A stretch of 64,000 nt of DNA from Pseudonocardia acidicola (GCF_012911935.1 NZ_JAAXLA010000035.1:1-64000); one strand, 5' to 3'. Shown: positions 18,299 through 27,625, numbered from the stretch's first letter. The notes: generated by a model from the sequence alone, not told the origin. Translations and numbers: made by a program.

Positions 18299-18661
18299 AT
18301 GCGGGTCGTTGCGCTGGACCACATCGTGCTCGTCACGGCCGATCCCGAGCGGCTGATCGGCTGGTACCGGGAGACGCTGGGGCTGCAGCCCCAGCGGCTG
18401 GAGGCCTGGCGCCGCGGTGAGGTGCCGTTCGCGTCGCTGCGGGTCTCCGATTCGACGATCATCGACGTGCTGTCCGGCGAGCGGACCGGTGCCAACATGG
18501 AGCACCTCGCGCTCGTCGTCGACGGCGTGGACCTCGATGCGCTCGCCGCCGAGCACGGCGTGTCCGGCCCGAAGGACCTGTTCGGTGCCCGCGGCCAGGG
18601 CCGGGGCATCTACCTGCGTGACCCCGACGGCAACGGCGTGGAGCTGCGCAGTTACGGCTGA
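18299..18661 (+). CDS. VOC family protein (glyoxalase/dioxygenase fold)
   Basis: A 120-residue single-domain vicinal oxygen chelate protein. The beta-alpha-beta-beta-beta units are clear: LDHIVLVTADPERLIGWYRETLGL at the start and YLRDPDGNGVELRSYG at the end. Potential metal ligands are the histidines in DHIVL and EHLAL and the glutamate in VELRS. VOC proteins include glyoxalases, epimerases, fosfomycin-resistance enzymes and binding proteins, and nothing here picks one. It is convergent with a second VOC gene (18713-19093); the two are distant in sequence, so they are unlikely to be a recent duplication. Confidence 0.85.
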   Translation: MRVVALDHIVLVTADPERLIGWYRETLGLQPQRLEAWRRGEVPFASLRVSDSTIIDVLSGERTGANMEHLALVVDGVDLDALAAEHGVSGPKDLFGARGQGRGIYLRDPDGNGVELRSYG

Positions 18662-18712
18662 GCCTGCCCGGTCCGTCCCGACCCCTCAGCAGAACGGGCC
18701 CGTGGCCGGCCG

Positions 18713-19093
18713 TCAGCCGCCGCTGCCGTACGGGCGGGTGATCACCTCGAGGATGTGCCCCTCCGGCGAGTCGAAGTACATTCCGCGGCCGCCGTCGCGG
18801 GTGTTGATCCCCTTGGTGGTTCGCTGCGGGTCGGCGTAGGTGGCGACGTTGCGCTCGGCCAGGCGCTGGTCCACCGCGTCGAACTCGTCCTCGCTGATCA
18901 GGAACGCGTAGTGCTGCGGTGTGATCCGGTCGCTGGTGGTCATGAAGTCCAGGCTCGCCCCGTGCGCCACGGTGACCACGTCGAAGGGCCCGAACCGGGT
19001 CGGTTCCGGCAGGCCCAGCACATCGGCCAGGAACCGGGCGCCGGCGCCCTGGTCGTGCGTGAAGACGATGGTGTGGTTGAACTCGACGGTCAT
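18713..19093 (-). CDS. VOC family protein
   Basis: A 126-residue VOC protein with FNHTIVFTHDQGAGARFLADVLGL at the N-terminus and GMYFDSPEGHILEVITRPYG at the C-terminus. The histidines in FNHTI and GHILEV, and the following glutamate, can serve as metal ligands. The YFDSPEGH wording resembles cadmium- or peptide-resistance-type glyoxalase families, but function cannot be assigned. It lies just downstream of ubiB on the same strand, separated by a hairpin at 19110-19129. Confidence 0.85.
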   Translation of the reverse strand: MTVEFNHTIVFTHDQGAGARFLADVLGLPEPTRFGPFDVVTVAHGASLDFMTTSDRITPQHYAFLISEDEFDAVDQRLAERNVATYADPQRTTKGINTRDGGRGMYFDSPEGHILEVITRPYGSGG

Positions 19094-19109
19094 CGCTCCC
19101 CCTAGATCG

Positions 19110-19129
19110 GCGGGTCGGCCAGGACCCGC
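19110..19129 (-). terminator. Possible terminator after ubiB
   Basis: Perfect 7-base stem GCGGGTC/GACCCGC with a 6-base loop, about 40 bases past the ubiB stop. No T-run is seen, as is usual at this GC content. Confidence 0.4.
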
Positions 19130-19171
19130 GCGGACCAGAGTGCAACCTCACGCCGGGTACAGGTCAACCCC

Positions 19172-20707
19172 TCAGCGGATACGCCGTCGATGGTCCAGCC
19201 AGAGGGCGGCCAGGCCGAGCCCGACCAGGCTGCGCCGCAGCTTGGCCGCCCGGGCGTCGGCCCGGTCCTCCCGGCGCGAGCGACGGTGCTCGATCTGCGC
19301 GGTCTGCACGGTCAGCCCGCGGCTCACGGCGTCGTCGGCGACGCTGCGCCAGTTCCGCACGATCCCCCCGCCGAGCAGGGTCTCCAGCGCCACCGCGGCC
19401 AGCTGCTCCTCGTTGACCTCCTCGGAGAGCATCTGCTGCATGATGCGGCGCAGGTTCTGGCCCATCACGTCGGTCAGCGAGATCTGCGGCGCGAACAGCC
19501 GGACCGAGCCCTCCAGGTTGGCGTAGGACTTGCCCAGCACCGAGACCATCGGGTTGGTCGAGATGCCGCGCTTGGTCGCGAACCCCAGCGCCGAGGTGAG
19601 CACGGTGCCGAAGTCGATGTCGCCCAGCGAGCGGCCGGCCAGCTTGGGCACCAGCCTGCTCATGTCGCCGACGAACCCGGCGACATCGCCGCGCGGGGTG
19701 ACCCGGCCGAGCTCGATCCACGCCCGGGCCGCACCGGAACCGTCGTTGCGCAGGATGGAGATGAGCAGCAGCAACAGCGACATGCTCATCCGCCGGTCCA
19801 TCCGCCCGACCATGCCCCAGTCGATGATCGTCGCGGTGTAGTCACCGGAGCCGTCGTCGGAGAGGAAGATGTTGCCCGGGTGCGGGTCGGCGTGGAACAC
19901 GCGCTCGCTGAAGTACGACTGGCACATGAAGCCGAACACGTCGTGGCCCGCGGCCAGCAGCCGCTCGGCGTCCTCCGGGCGGGGTTGCACGTCACGTACC
20001 GGGCGGCCGGCCGCCATGCTCTGCACGAGCACCCGCGGCGTCGCGGCGACGACATCGGGTATCTCGACCAGGTCGAACGTCGCGGCGACCTGCCGGGCCG
20101 CGTCCATGTTCTCGGCCTCGCGGGTGAAGTCGAGTTCGGGCTCCATGATGTCGAAGATCATGTCGAGCATGGCTTCGATGTCGATGACCTCGGTGAAGTC
20201 CGGGGTGCGCTTCCCGACCAGCCGGGCGATGCGGCGCATCAACCACATGTCGTCGCGCATCAGCGCCGCGATCCCCGGTCGCTGGACCTTCACCACGCCG
20301 GGGCGGCCGTCGTCGAGCTCGACCCGGTAGACCTGCGCCACCGACGCCGCACCCAGCGGCTTCTCGACGTCGATGCTGCGGAAGCGGCTGCGCCAGCCCG
20401 CCCCCAGCTCGGCCTCCAGCACCGGCTCCAGGTCGCTGAACGACAGCGGCGAGACCTGGTCCTGCAGATGCTCGAATTCGGCGATCATCGTGTCGGGCAC
20501 CATGTCGGGCCGGGTGGCGAGCATCTGCCCGAACTTCACGTAGAACGGGCCCAGTTCCTCGAGCGCGTGCCGGATCGCGCGGGCCCGCTCGCGACCCGGG
20601 TCGGCCTCCGCGGGCCCGTTGCGACGGTTCGCCAGCGCTCGGGCCTCGCGCGCTGCGAGGCCACCGAGCACCCGGGCGACCGCCTGTGCTCGGGCCGGTG
20701 CGGCCAT
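19172..20707 (-). CDS. AarF/UbiB (ABC1) family atypical kinase
   Basis: A 511-residue ADCK/UbiB-type protein. Signature parts are LGPFYVKFGQMLATRPDMVP (the KxGQ motif), LGAASVAQVYRVEL (the alanine-rich nucleotide loop), a VVKVQRPG lysine, FHADPHPGNIF (catalytic loop) and IIDWGMVG (the metal-binding aspartate). The C-terminus has a hydrophobic LGLGLAALWL stretch that may anchor it to the membrane. UbiB proteins support quinone biosynthesis; in actinobacteria that use menaquinone the role is less clear. It begins 6 bases after the prcA stop, so it is probably co-transcribed with the proteasome genes. Confidence 0.9.
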   Translation of the reverse strand: MAAPARAQAVARVLGGLAAREARALANRRNGPAEADPGRERARAIRHALEELGPFYVKFGQMLATRPDMVPDTMIAEFEHLQDQVSPLSFSDLEPVLEAELGAGWRSRFRSIDVEKPLGAASVAQVYRVELDDGRPGVVKVQRPGIAALMRDDMWLMRRIARLVGKRTPDFTEVIDIEAMLDMIFDIMEPELDFTREAENMDAARQVAATFDLVEIPDVVAATPRVLVQSMAAGRPVRDVQPRPEDAERLLAAGHDVFGFMCQSYFSERVFHADPHPGNIFLSDDGSGDYTATIIDWGMVGRMDRRMSMSLLLLLISILRNDGSGAARAWIELGRVTPRGDVAGFVGDMSRLVPKLAGRSLGDIDFGTVLTSALGFATKRGISTNPMVSVLGKSYANLEGSVRLFAPQISLTDVMGQNLRRIMQQMLSEEVNEEQLAAVALETLLGGGIVRNWRSVADDAVSRGLTVQTAQIEHRRSRREDRADARAAKLRRSLVGLGLAALWLDHRRRIR

Positions 20708-20713
20708 CGGCGG

Positions 20714-21568
20714 CTACGCGCCGTTCGCCGTGATGCCGCCGGCTCCCTCGGATCCACGGCCATCGCCCACGCCACCGTCGGGCACGGCCCCGCTCGCGGC
20801 CGGTGCCTCGTCGCCGCCGCCCTCGGGCTCGCCCTCCGCGGCACCGCGGTTCTCCACGGGCAGCAGGCTCCGCAGCACGTTTCCGGTGATCCGGCGGAAC
20901 GCCCGCCGCGGCCGGGAGCGGTCGAGCACCGCGACCTCCAGCGCGTTCACGCCGAGGACCCGGGAGGTCTGCCCGCCGTTGCCGCCCGAGCCGGGCGCGG
21001 ACACCGCCTGCAGCCCCTGCACGGCGACGGCGATCGCCTCGGCGAGCTCGAGGCCCGGCTGGTAGGTGTCGTGCAGCTTCGCGCTGATCGGCTCGGTCTG
21101 CCCGCCCATCACCACGTAGCGCGGCTCGTCGGTGATCGAACCGTCGTAGGTGATCCGGTAGAGCTGGTCGCCGTCGGACGTCTCACCGACCTCGGCGACA
21201 CACAGCTCCACCTCGAACGGCTTCTGCTGCTCGACGAAGGAGTTGCCCAGGGCCTGGGCGTAGGCATTGGCCAGCCAGCGGCCGGTCACGTCGCGGCGGT
21301 CGTAGGAGTAGCCGCGCACGTCGGCGAGCCGGATGCCGCCGGTGCGCAGGTTCTCGAACTCGTTGTAGCGGCCGACCGCGGCGAAGCCGATCCGGTCGTA
21401 GATCTCGGACACCTTGTGCAGGGCGGTCGAGTGGTTCTCCGCGACGAACAGCACCCCACCTGCGTAGGTGAGCACAACGACGCTGCGCCCGCGGGCGATC
21501 CCCTTGCGGGCCAGCTCCGAGCGGTCGCGCAGGAGCTGGTCGACCGAGGAATAGAACGGCATCGTCAC
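20714..21568 (-). CDS. prcA: Proteasome alpha subunit PrcA
   Basis: PrcA forms the outer rings of the 20S core and gates substrate entry. The 284-residue protein has the family block [20 protein letters not shown], followed by [30 protein letters not shown]. The C-terminal tail (about 45 residues, Gly/Ala/Glu-rich) is longer than in M. tuberculosis. GTG 21568 is preferred over ATG 21562 because AGGAG lies 8 bases before it. A 103-base gap separates it from prcB. Confidence 0.96.
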   Translation of the reverse strand: MTMPFYSSVDQLLRDRSELARKGIARGRSVVVLTYAGGVLFVAENHSTALHKVSEIYDRIGFAAVGRYNEFENLRTGGIRLADVRGYSYDRRDVTGRWLANAYAQALGNSFVEQQKPFEVELCVAEVGETSDGDQLYRITYDGSITDEPRYVVMGGQTEPISAKLHDTYQPGLELAEAIAVAVQGLQAVSAPGSGGNGGQTSRVLGVNALEVAVLDRSRPRRAFRRITGNVLRSLLPVENRGAAEGEPEGGGDEAPAASGAVPDGGVGDGRGSEGAGGITANGA

Positions 21569-21671
21569 GGGCAGGACTCCTGGGTCGTCATCGAGGCGTC
21601 GATCGGTTCAGGTCCGGGGCGCTGCGGGAACGATACGCGGACGGGCGCCCCGAGACCCCCGCGCCGGCACC

Positions 21672-22562
21672 TCAGCCGCCTGGCCGCGCCGCGCGGTCGG
21701 CGAGCAGCTGCTCGGTGATCTCGGCGATCTCGTCGTCGGTGTGGCGGACCGCGCCGTCGACGCCGGTGATGCTGACGACCACCGGGAAGATCTTGCGGAT
21801 GAGGTCCGGGCCGCCGGTGGCGGTGTCGTCGTCGGCGGCGTCGTACAGGGCCTCGAGGGCGGTGCGCACGGCCTTGGCCTTGTCGGCCTTCGGGTCGTGC
21901 AGCTTCTTCAGCGACGACTTCGCGAACACCGAGCCCGAGCCGACGGAGTGGTAGCCCAGCCACTCGTCGTAGCGGCCGCCGGTGGGGTCGTAGGTGACGA
22001 TGCGGCCGGCCTTCTCCGGGTCCGGGGCCTCGGTGTCGTAGCCCACGAACAGCGGGACGACCACGAAGCCCTGCAGCGCGGCGCCGAGGTTCTGGCGCAG
22101 CATGCCGGCCAGCTTGTTGGCCTTGCCGTCGAACGACAGCGGCACGCCTTCGATCTTCTCGTAGTGCTCGAGGTCGACGGTGAACAGCCGCACCATCTCC
22201 AGGGCGATGCCCGCCGAGCCGGCGATGCCGACCGAGGAGTAGGAGTCGGTGATGAACACCTTCTCGATGTCGCGCTGGGCGATGACGTTGCCCGACGTGG
22301 CCCGGCGGTCACCGGCGAGGACGACGCCGTCGGCGAAGGTGAGCGCGACGATCGTGGTGCCGTGCGGGACGTCGAGGCCACCGGCCGACACCGCGCCGCC
22401 CGCGTGTCCGGCCCGCGGGACGAGCCCCTCCGGGACCCGGCCGGGCAGCAGGTGCGGTGCGGTGGCGGCAACGAAGTCGGTGAACGACGGCGAGCCGGGC
22501 GCGAAGTAGGCGCCCAGGTGGCCGGCGAAGATCCCGTTGTTGACCGGCGGCCGGGGGTCCAT
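21672..22562 (-). CDS. prcB: Proteasome beta subunit PrcB
   Basis: The catalytic subunit of the 20S core. The 296-residue precursor has a 68-residue propeptide (with [15 protein letters not shown]). It should be cut at Gly68-Thr69 in [11 protein letters not shown] to free the N-terminal threonine nucleophile. Other active-site parts are GDRRATSGN (Asp) and the Lys in DIEKVFITD. The start is ATG 22562; an in-frame ATG at 22595 adds 11 basic residues and cannot be excluded. It is separated from pup by a strong hairpin (22670-22699). Confidence 0.96.
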   Translation of the reverse strand: MDPRPPVNNGIFAGHLGAYFAPGSPSFTDFVAATAPHLLPGRVPEGLVPRAGHAGGAVSAGGLDVPHGTTIVALTFADGVVLAGDRRATSGNVIAQRDIEKVFITDSYSSVGIAGSAGIALEMVRLFTVDLEHYEKIEGVPLSFDGKANKLAGMLRQNLGAALQGFVVVPLFVGYDTEAPDPEKAGRIVTYDPTGGRYDEWLGYHSVGSGSVFAKSSLKKLHDPKADKAKAVRTALEALYDAADDDTATGGPDLIRKIFPVVVSITGVDGAVRHTDDEIAEITEQLLADRAARPGG

Positions 22563-22669
22563 GGTCAGGTGGGTGCCTCTCCTCGAGCGAGCCATCGCTG
22601 CCGGGTGTGACAGCGCGAGCGGGTGTGACGGTACTGCGGGGTCCTGCGGGCGTGCTGCAGGGTTCCTGC

Positions 22670-22699
22670 GACCCGGCCGGTGCGCCCACCGGCCGGGTC
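22670..22699 (-). terminator. Strong hairpin between pup and prcB
   Basis: Perfect 13-base-pair stem (22670-22682 with 22687-22699), 4-base loop CGCC, beginning 12 bases past the pup stop. It has no T-run. It could end or thin out transcription after pup, or protect the pup mRNA 3' end. Confidence 0.6.
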
Positions 22700-22711
22700 C
22701 GCGGAGGGTGG

Positions 22712-22909
22712 CTACTCGCCGCCCTTCTGGACGTAGGCGCGGACGAAGTCCTCGGCGTTCTCCTCGAGGACGTCGTCGATCTCGTCGAGGATCGTGTCGA
22801 CGTCCTCGCCGAGCTTCTCACGACGCTCCTGGCCGGACGCTTCCGCGCCGCTGCCGTCCTCGTCGTCTCCGCCGCCACCGCCCTGACGCTTGGTCTGTTC
22901 CTGCGACAT
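22712..22909 (-). CDS. pup: Prokaryotic ubiquitin-like protein Pup
   Basis: A 65-residue disordered tag. The N-terminal half is Gly/Asp/Glu-rich; the C-terminal helix region ([19 protein letters not shown]) is the ARC/Mpa-binding part; the tail reads YVQKGGE. The last codon is GAG, so Pup is made with glutamate already in place, rather than the Gln of M. tuberculosis that Dop must deamidate. Pup here should be ready for PafA at once. It lies between dop and prcB. Confidence 0.96.
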   Translation of the reverse strand: MSQEQTKRQGGGGGDDEDGSGAEASGQERREKLGEDVDTILDEIDDVLEENAEDFVRAYVQKGGE

Positions 22910-23057
22910 GACGTCTCCTCCTCGCGCCTGGGTCCCGGCCGACGTGCTGATCGGGTACGCCGGACCGGGGTCCGGTACCTGAAACCCTACCTAGCCGAAA
23001 CGTGACACGCCCGCCGTCCCGGGTGTGTCACTCGGCGCGTCGCCCGTCGCGGCCCGT

Positions 23058-24575
23058 TCAGCCCTTGGTGAGGGCCTCGACGAGCTCCTCGGCGGTGCGG
23101 GAGCTCTCCAGCAGTTCGCCGACGTGACGGCGGGTGCCGCGCAGTGGTTCCAGGGTGGGGATCCGGACCAGCGACTCGCGGCCGAGATCGAAGATCACCG
23201 AGTCCCAGGACGCCGCGGCCACCTCGGACGGGTAGCGCTCCAGGCAGCGGCCGCGGAAGTAGGCGCGGGTGTCCTCCGGCGGGCTGTGCATCGCCTCGGT
23301 CACCTGGTCCTCGGTGACCAGCCGCTTCATCGAGCCGCGGGCGACGAGCCGGTTGTACAGCCCCTTGGCCAGCCGCACGTCGGTGTACTGCAGGTCGACG
23401 AGCTGCAGCCGCCCGGAGTTCCAGGCCAGCCCGTCGCGCTCGCGGTAGCCCTCGAGCAGCCGCAGCTTGGCCGGCCAGTCCAGCCGGTCCGCGGTGCTCA
23501 TCGGGTCGCGCGCGAGGTCGTCGAGGATCTCGCCCCACAGCTGCAGGACCTCGGCGGTGGCCTCGTCGACGTCGCCGCCCTGGGTGTTCTCGACGTGTTT
23601 GAGCGCCTTGTCGAAGTAGGCCCGCTGGATGTCCAGGCCGGTGAACTTGCGGCCGTCGGTCAGCTCGACGGTGGTCTTCAGCGACGGGTCGTGGCTGATC
23701 GCGTGCACCGCACGGACGGGCTCGGCGATGCGCAGCTCGTCGAACCGGACCCCGTTCTCGATCATGTCGAGGACCAGCGCCGCGGTGCCCACCTTGAGCA
23801 GCGTGGCGTACTCCGACATGTTCGCGTCGCCGATGATCACGTGCAGCCGGCGGTACTTGTCGGCGTCGGCGTGCGGCTCGTCGCGGGTGTTGATGATGCC
23901 CCGCTTGAGCGTGGTCTCCAGGCCGACCTCGACCTCGATGTAGTCGGCGCGCTGCGACAGCTGGTAGCCGGCCTCGTCGCCCGACGGGCCGATGCCCACC
24001 CGGCCGGCGCCGGTCACGACCTGCCGGGACGCGAAGAACGCGGTGAGCCCGCTGACGATCGACGGGAACGTCGTCGACCGGGCCATCAGGTAGTTCTCGT
24101 GGGAGCCGTAGCTGGCGCCCTTGCCGTCGACGTTGTTCTTGTAGAGCTGGATCCGCGGCGCGGCGGGCACGGTGGCCGCGCGCATCGCGGCCTCCTCCAT
24201 GACCCGCTCCCCCGCCTTGTCCCAGATCACGACGTCGCGCGGCGTGGTGACCTCGGGGGTGGAGAACTCCGGGTGCGCGTGGTCGACGTAGAGCCGGGCG
24301 CCGTTGGTGAGGATGACGTTGGCCGCGCCCAGGTCGTCGAGCTCGGAGTCGCCCGGCGTGGACAGCGTCGGTGCGGACAGGTCGAAGCCGCGGGCGTCGC
24401 GCAGCGGCGACTCGACCTCGTAGTCCCAGCGGGCGCGCCGGGAACGGGGGATCTCGGCGGCCGCGGCGTAGGCGAGCACGACCTGGGTGGAGGTGATGAC
24501 TGGGTTGGCCGTCGGGTCGCCCGGGACGGAGATCCCGTATTCGACCTCGGTGCCCATGATCCGGCGGGCGGTCAA
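23058..24575 (-). CDS. dop: Pup deamidase/depupylase Dop
   Basis: Dop, a PafA paralogue, removes Pup from tagged proteins and deamidates Gln-ended Pup. The 505-residue protein has [10 protein letters not shown] near its start, [16 protein letters not shown] with the Dop-loop region, [30 protein letters not shown] and [20 protein letters not shown]. Because Pup here ends in Glu, the depupylase role should be the one that matters. A TTG start at 24575 fits the GAGG ribosome site 7 bases upstream and the mycobacterial N-terminus; ATG 24557 is the alternative. Confidence 0.95.
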   Translation of the reverse strand: MTARRIMGTEVEYGISVPGDPTANPVITSTQVVLAYAAAAEIPRSRRARWDYEVESPLRDARGFDLSAPTLSTPGDSELDDLGAANVILTNGARLYVDHAHPEFSTPEVTTPRDVVIWDKAGERVMEEAAMRAATVPAAPRIQLYKNNVDGKGASYGSHENYLMARSTTFPSIVSGLTAFFASRQVVTGAGRVGIGPSGDEAGYQLSQRADYIEVEVGLETTLKRGIINTRDEPHADADKYRRLHVIIGDANMSEYATLLKVGTAALVLDMIENGVRFDELRIAEPVRAVHAISHDPSLKTTVELTDGRKFTGLDIQRAYFDKALKHVENTQGGDVDEATAEVLQLWGEILDDLARDPMSTADRLDWPAKLRLLEGYRERDGLAWNSGRLQLVDLQYTDVRLAKGLYNRLVARGSMKRLVTEDQVTEAMHSPPEDTRAYFRGRCLERYPSEVAAASWDSVIFDLGRESLVRIPTLEPLRGTRRHVGELLESSRTAEELVEALTKG

Positions 24576-24607
24576 GGCCGGACCTCAACGGGAGAGCGCA
24601 TGGGGCG

Positions 24608-24613
24608 AGCCTA
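24608..24613 (-). promoter_or_regulatory. Candidate -10 element of the dop operon
   Basis: TAGGCT on the minus strand, 32 bases before the TTG start of dop. This leaves a short leader that holds the ribosome site. Confidence 0.4.
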
Positions 24614-24652
24614 GCTGCCACATCCGTCGCAGGCCCCCGGCCGACCGGTGGG

Positions 24653-25222
24653 ATGATCCTGAATGTGCAGGCTCGATCTCCCTCGGACGAACTCGTGGCG
24701 GTCTACGACGCCGCCGGCGCCGTCACCGGCGTCGCGGCCCGCGGGGAGGTCTACGCCCGGTCGCTGTGGCACGGCAGTGCCGGTGTGCTGCTGCGCAGCG
24801 GCGACGGGAAGCGGGTCTACGTGCACCGGCGTTCGCCGGAGAAGCTCGTGATGGCGGGCCTGCACGACTGCTGGGCGGGCGGGGTCGTCGGCCCCGGTGA
24901 GACGCCCGAGCGGACGGCGGCGCGGGAGCTGGCCGAGGAGCTCGGCGTGTCCCGCGTCCCGCTGCAGCCGCTGTTCGCGCTCGACTGGGACGAGGCGGCG
25001 CAGGTCCCGGGTGGGCCGCGCTGTCACCTGTTCGCCTTCGAGGCGCGCTGGGACGGGCCGGTGGTGCACCAGCCGTCGGAGATCGTGTGTGGCGGCTGGA
25101 TGGGCCTCGGCGAGCTGCGCGCCCGGCTCGCCGACCCCGACTGGCCCTTCGTGCCCGACGGGCGGCTGCTCATCGAGCGCTGGTTCGCCGAGCGCGGCGG
25201 GCAGCCGGCGGCCACAGCGTGA
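24653..25222 (+). CDS. NUDIX hydrolase
   Basis: A 189-residue NUDIX enzyme of the kind resembling isopentenyl-diphosphate isomerase in layout. The NUDIX box runs GVVGPGETPERTAARELAEELGV, matching the GX5EX7REUXEEXGU pattern exactly. Earlier residues give RVYVHRRSPEK and AGLHDCWAGG. The true substrate, a nucleoside diphosphate derivative or a prenyl diphosphate, is not shown by the sequence. It is divergent from dop. Its 3' end may overlap a broken gene on the opposite strand (25170-25387). Confidence 0.88.
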   Translation: MILNVQARSPSDELVAVYDAAGAVTGVAARGEVYARSLWHGSAGVLLRSGDGKRVYVHRRSPEKLVMAGLHDCWAGGVVGPGETPERTAARELAEELGVSRVPLQPLFALDWDEAAQVPGGPRCHLFAFEARWDGPVVHQPSEIVCGGWMGLGELRARLADPDWPFVPDGRLLIERWFAERGGQPAATA

Positions 25223-25387
25223 TGGTCCACAGCACGTCGTGGTCGGTGAGACGAAGTGGTGGAGCGGACCCGGGAGCGCCTCCAGGGCCGTCCGCAGGGC
25301 CTTCTCGCTGAGGGTCGGCAGTGGCTCGGCCTGCGCCAGGTCGGCGCGGTCGAACCCGCCCTCGGAGATCCGCACGTACATGGTCAC
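25170..25387 (-). pseudogene. Possible frameshifted small monooxygenase-like gene
   Basis: The minus strand starts well (MYVRISEGGFDRADLAQAEP, then ALEALPGPLHHFV) but degrades into Cys/Arg-rich residues. From about 25255 a second frame continues with TDHDVLWTITLWPPAARRA to a stop at 25170. Joining the frames gives about 70 residues, with an ending like the small antibiotic-monooxygenase/ABM-type fold. A single-base indel near 25250-25257 would explain it. It could instead be a sequencing error or chance. Confidence 0.35.
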
Positions 25388-25446
25388 CCCCGGCCCGCAT
25401 CGCCGATCGATCCAGCGTGCGGGCAGGGGCGCGCCATGACAGGGGC

Positions 25447-25462
25447 GGGCGGAACTCCGCCC
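25447..25462 (-). terminator. Short hairpin after lpd
   Basis: GGGCGG/CCGCCC stem with loop AACT, 4 bases past the lpd stop. Confidence 0.4.
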
Positions 25463-25466
25463 GGAC

Positions 25467-26876
25467 TCAGAAGTTGATCATGTGGCCGGCGAGGCCGTGG
25501 ATGGCCTCCTGCAGCGCCTCGCTCAGCGTCGGGTGCGCGTGCACGTTGCGGGCCAGCTCGGTGGCCGTCAGGTCCCACTTCTGGGCCAGGGTGAGCTCGG
25601 GCAGCAGCTCGGTGACCTCGGCCCCGATCAGGTGCCCGCCGAGCAGCTCGCCGTAGGTCTCGTCGCTGATCAGCTTGACGAAGCCGGCCGGCTCGCCGAG
25701 GCCCTGGGCCTTGCCGTTGGCCGTGAAGGGGAAGGTGGCGACCCTGACCTTCCAGCCCTTCTCGTCGGCCAGCTCCCGGGCCTGCTGCTCGGTCCAGCCG
25801 AAGCTCGCCACCTGCGGCTGACAGAACGTGGCACGCGGCATCATCGTGTAGTCGAGTTCCTGGGTCTGCGCCCCGGCGATCGTCTCCGCCGCGACGACGC
25901 CCTGTGCCTCGCCGACATGGGCCAGCATGAGCTTGGCCGTGACGTCACCGATCGCGTAGATGTGCGGCACGTTGGTCCGCATCCGGTCGTCGACGGCGAT
26001 CGCGCCGCGGTCGGTGAGCTTCACGCCGGTGTTCTCCAGCCCGTAGCCCTCGACCCGGGGCTGGAACCCGATCGCCTGGATGACCTTGTCGGCCTTCAGC
26101 TCGCGGGACTCGCCGTTCTTGCCGGACACGGTCACCGTCACGACATCACCCGAGTCGTCGATGGCCTCCACCTTGGTCGAGGTCAGGACGTCGATGCCGT
26201 ACTTCTTGTAGCGCTTGGCCAGTTCCTTGGAGACGTCGGCGTCCTCGAGCGGCAGCATCCGGTCGAGGAACTCGACGATGGTGACCTGCACGCCGTAGTT
26301 GCTCAGCACGTAGGCGAACTCGACGCCGATCGCGCCGGCGCCGGCGATGACGACGCTGCCGGGGAGCTCCTTGGTGAGGATCTGCTCCTCGTAGGTCACC
26401 ACGCGCTCGGACAGCGAGGTGCCGGGCAGCAGCTTGGTGGTCGCGCCGGTCGCGATGATGACGTCGTCGAAGGTCAGGGTCTCGGTGCCGCCTGCGCCCA
26501 GCGCCACCTCGATCGTGTTCGCGTCCACGAACGAGCCGCGGCCGTCGAACTCGGTGATCTTGTTCTTCTTCATCAGGAAGTGCACGCCCTTGACGCGGCC
26601 GTCGGCCACCGAGCGGCTGCGGTCGAAGGCGGCACCGAAGTCGAACGACACCTCACCGGAGATGCCGAAGGTCCTGGCCTCCTTGGTGACGATGTGTGCG
26701 AGCTCCGCGTTGCGCAGGAGAGCCTTCGACGGGATGCACCCGACGTTCAGGCATACGCCGCCCCAGTACTTCTCCTCCACCACGGCGACCTTCCGGCCGA
26801 GCTGGGCCGCGCGGATCGCCGCGACGTACCCACCGGGACCGGCTCCGAGGACAACGACGTCGAAATGAGTGGGCAT
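25467..26876 (-). CDS. lpdA: Dihydrolipoyl dehydrogenase
   Basis: The E3 flavoprotein that reoxidises dihydrolipoamide in 2-oxoacid dehydrogenase complexes; in mycobacteria it also serves the peroxiredoxin reductase system. The 469-residue protein has the FAD loop [16 protein letters not shown], the redox disulfide [13 protein letters not shown], the NAD loop [16 protein letters not shown], an FAD-binding IYAIGDVT segment, and the active-site histidine in [13 protein letters not shown]. All key residues are present. No E1/E2 genes are nearby. TAGGCT lies 7 bases before the ATG. Confidence 0.96.
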   Translation of the reverse strand: MPTHFDVVVLGAGPGGYVAAIRAAQLGRKVAVVEEKYWGGVCLNVGCIPSKALLRNAELAHIVTKEARTFGISGEVSFDFGAAFDRSRSVADGRVKGVHFLMKKNKITEFDGRGSFVDANTIEVALGAGGTETLTFDDVIIATGATTKLLPGTSLSERVVTYEEQILTKELPGSVVIAGAGAIGVEFAYVLSNYGVQVTIVEFLDRMLPLEDADVSKELAKRYKKYGIDVLTSTKVEAIDDSGDVVTVTVSGKNGESRELKADKVIQAIGFQPRVEGYGLENTGVKLTDRGAIAVDDRMRTNVPHIYAIGDVTAKLMLAHVGEAQGVVAAETIAGAQTQELDYTMMPRATFCQPQVASFGWTEQQARELADEKGWKVRVATFPFTANGKAQGLGEPAGFVKLISDETYGELLGGHLIGAEVTELLPELTLAQKWDLTATELARNVHAHPTLSEALQEAIHGLAGHMINF

Positions 26877-26883
26877 GCGCCTC

Positions 26884-26889
26884 AGCCTA
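26884..26889 (-). promoter_or_regulatory. Candidate -10 element of lpd
   Basis: TAGGCT on the minus strand, 7 bases before ATG 26876. The 167-base gap from here to marR shows no other gene. Confidence 0.45.
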
Positions 26890-27043
26890 GATCTCCGGGG
26901 AAGGACGTCCGGACGACCGTGCGCAGCGGCACAGACCGCGACGTGCGGAGGGAACCGAATGAGGCGGACATCACGCCGTCATCGGGCCCGCGGCGCGGTC
27001 CCGGCGCGGGAGCCGCTGCGCTTCCGGGTCGGCCCGGTGGTGG

Positions 27044-27565
27044 CTACCCGGACGCGGCAGGCCGCTCCTCGCCGGCCACCGGCTCGTCGCCCGCCACCGG
27101 CCACACCGGCTCGTCGGAGAGGCCGGCGACGAGGGTTTGCGCGATGTCCTGCAGCGCCGCCTGCTGCTCCGGGGTGAGCTTGTCGAACAGCGTGGACCGG
27201 ACGTTCTCGACGTGCCCCGCAGCGGCGGCCTCGAGGGCCGCCAGGCCCGCCGGGGTGAGCTCGGCGAACGCGCCGCGGCGGTCGGTGGGGCAGGCCCGGC
27301 GTACCACCCAGCCCGCCTCCTCCAGCCGGGCCACGGCATGGGAGAGTCGGCTGCGCGAGGACAGCGACGAGCTGGCCAACTTGCTCATCCGCAGTGTCCG
27401 GTCGGGCGCCTCGGACAGCCGGACCAGGATCTCGTAGTACGCGAGCGGGATGCCCGCGTCCTGCTGGAGTTGGCGTTCGATGCGGTCGAACACCAGGCGA
27501 TTGGCCGACAGGAAGGCCCGCCAGGTGCGCTGCTCGTCGTCGTCCAGCCATCGTGTGTGGTTCAC
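27044..27565 (-). CDS. MarR family transcriptional regulator
   Basis: A 173-residue winged-helix repressor. The helix-turn-helix covers LRMSKLASSSLSSRSRLSHAVARLEEAGWVVR, and the wing carries RRACPTDRRGAFAELTPAG with the conserved DRR. A 25-residue C-terminal tail is Pro/Glu/Ala-rich. The GTG start at 27565 has a good GGGAGGTGA ribosome site. It is divergent from yceI, and two matching TGAG-NN-CTCA dyads lie between the genes, so it very likely represses both itself and yceI. The ligand is unknown. Confidence 0.9.
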   Translation of the reverse strand: MNHTRWLDDDEQRTWRAFLSANRLVFDRIERQLQQDAGIPLAYYEILVRLSEAPDRTLRMSKLASSSLSSRSRLSHAVARLEEAGWVVRRACPTDRRGAFAELTPAGLAALEAAAAGHVENVRSTLFDKLTPEQQAALQDIAQTLVAGLSDEPVWPVAGDEPVAGEERPAASG

Positions 27566-27582
27566 GTCACCTCCCGGAATGA

Positions 27583-27594
27583 TTGAGCTCTCAA
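27583..27594. promoter_or_regulatory. MarR operator 1
   Basis: Inverted repeat TTGAG-CT-CTCAA, 18 bases before the marR start. TTGAGC here is also 18 bases from TACTGT (27607-27612), forming a likely yceI promoter. Confidence 0.6.
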
Positions 27595-27606
27595 CACGTT
27601 ACCCAC

Positions 27607-27612
27607 TACTGT
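27607..27612 (+). promoter_or_regulatory. Candidate -10 element of yceI
   Basis: TACTGT, 18 bases after the -35-like TTGAGC at 27583-27588. It is flanked by both operators. Confidence 0.5.
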
Positions 27613-27625
27613 CGCACTCAACAGA

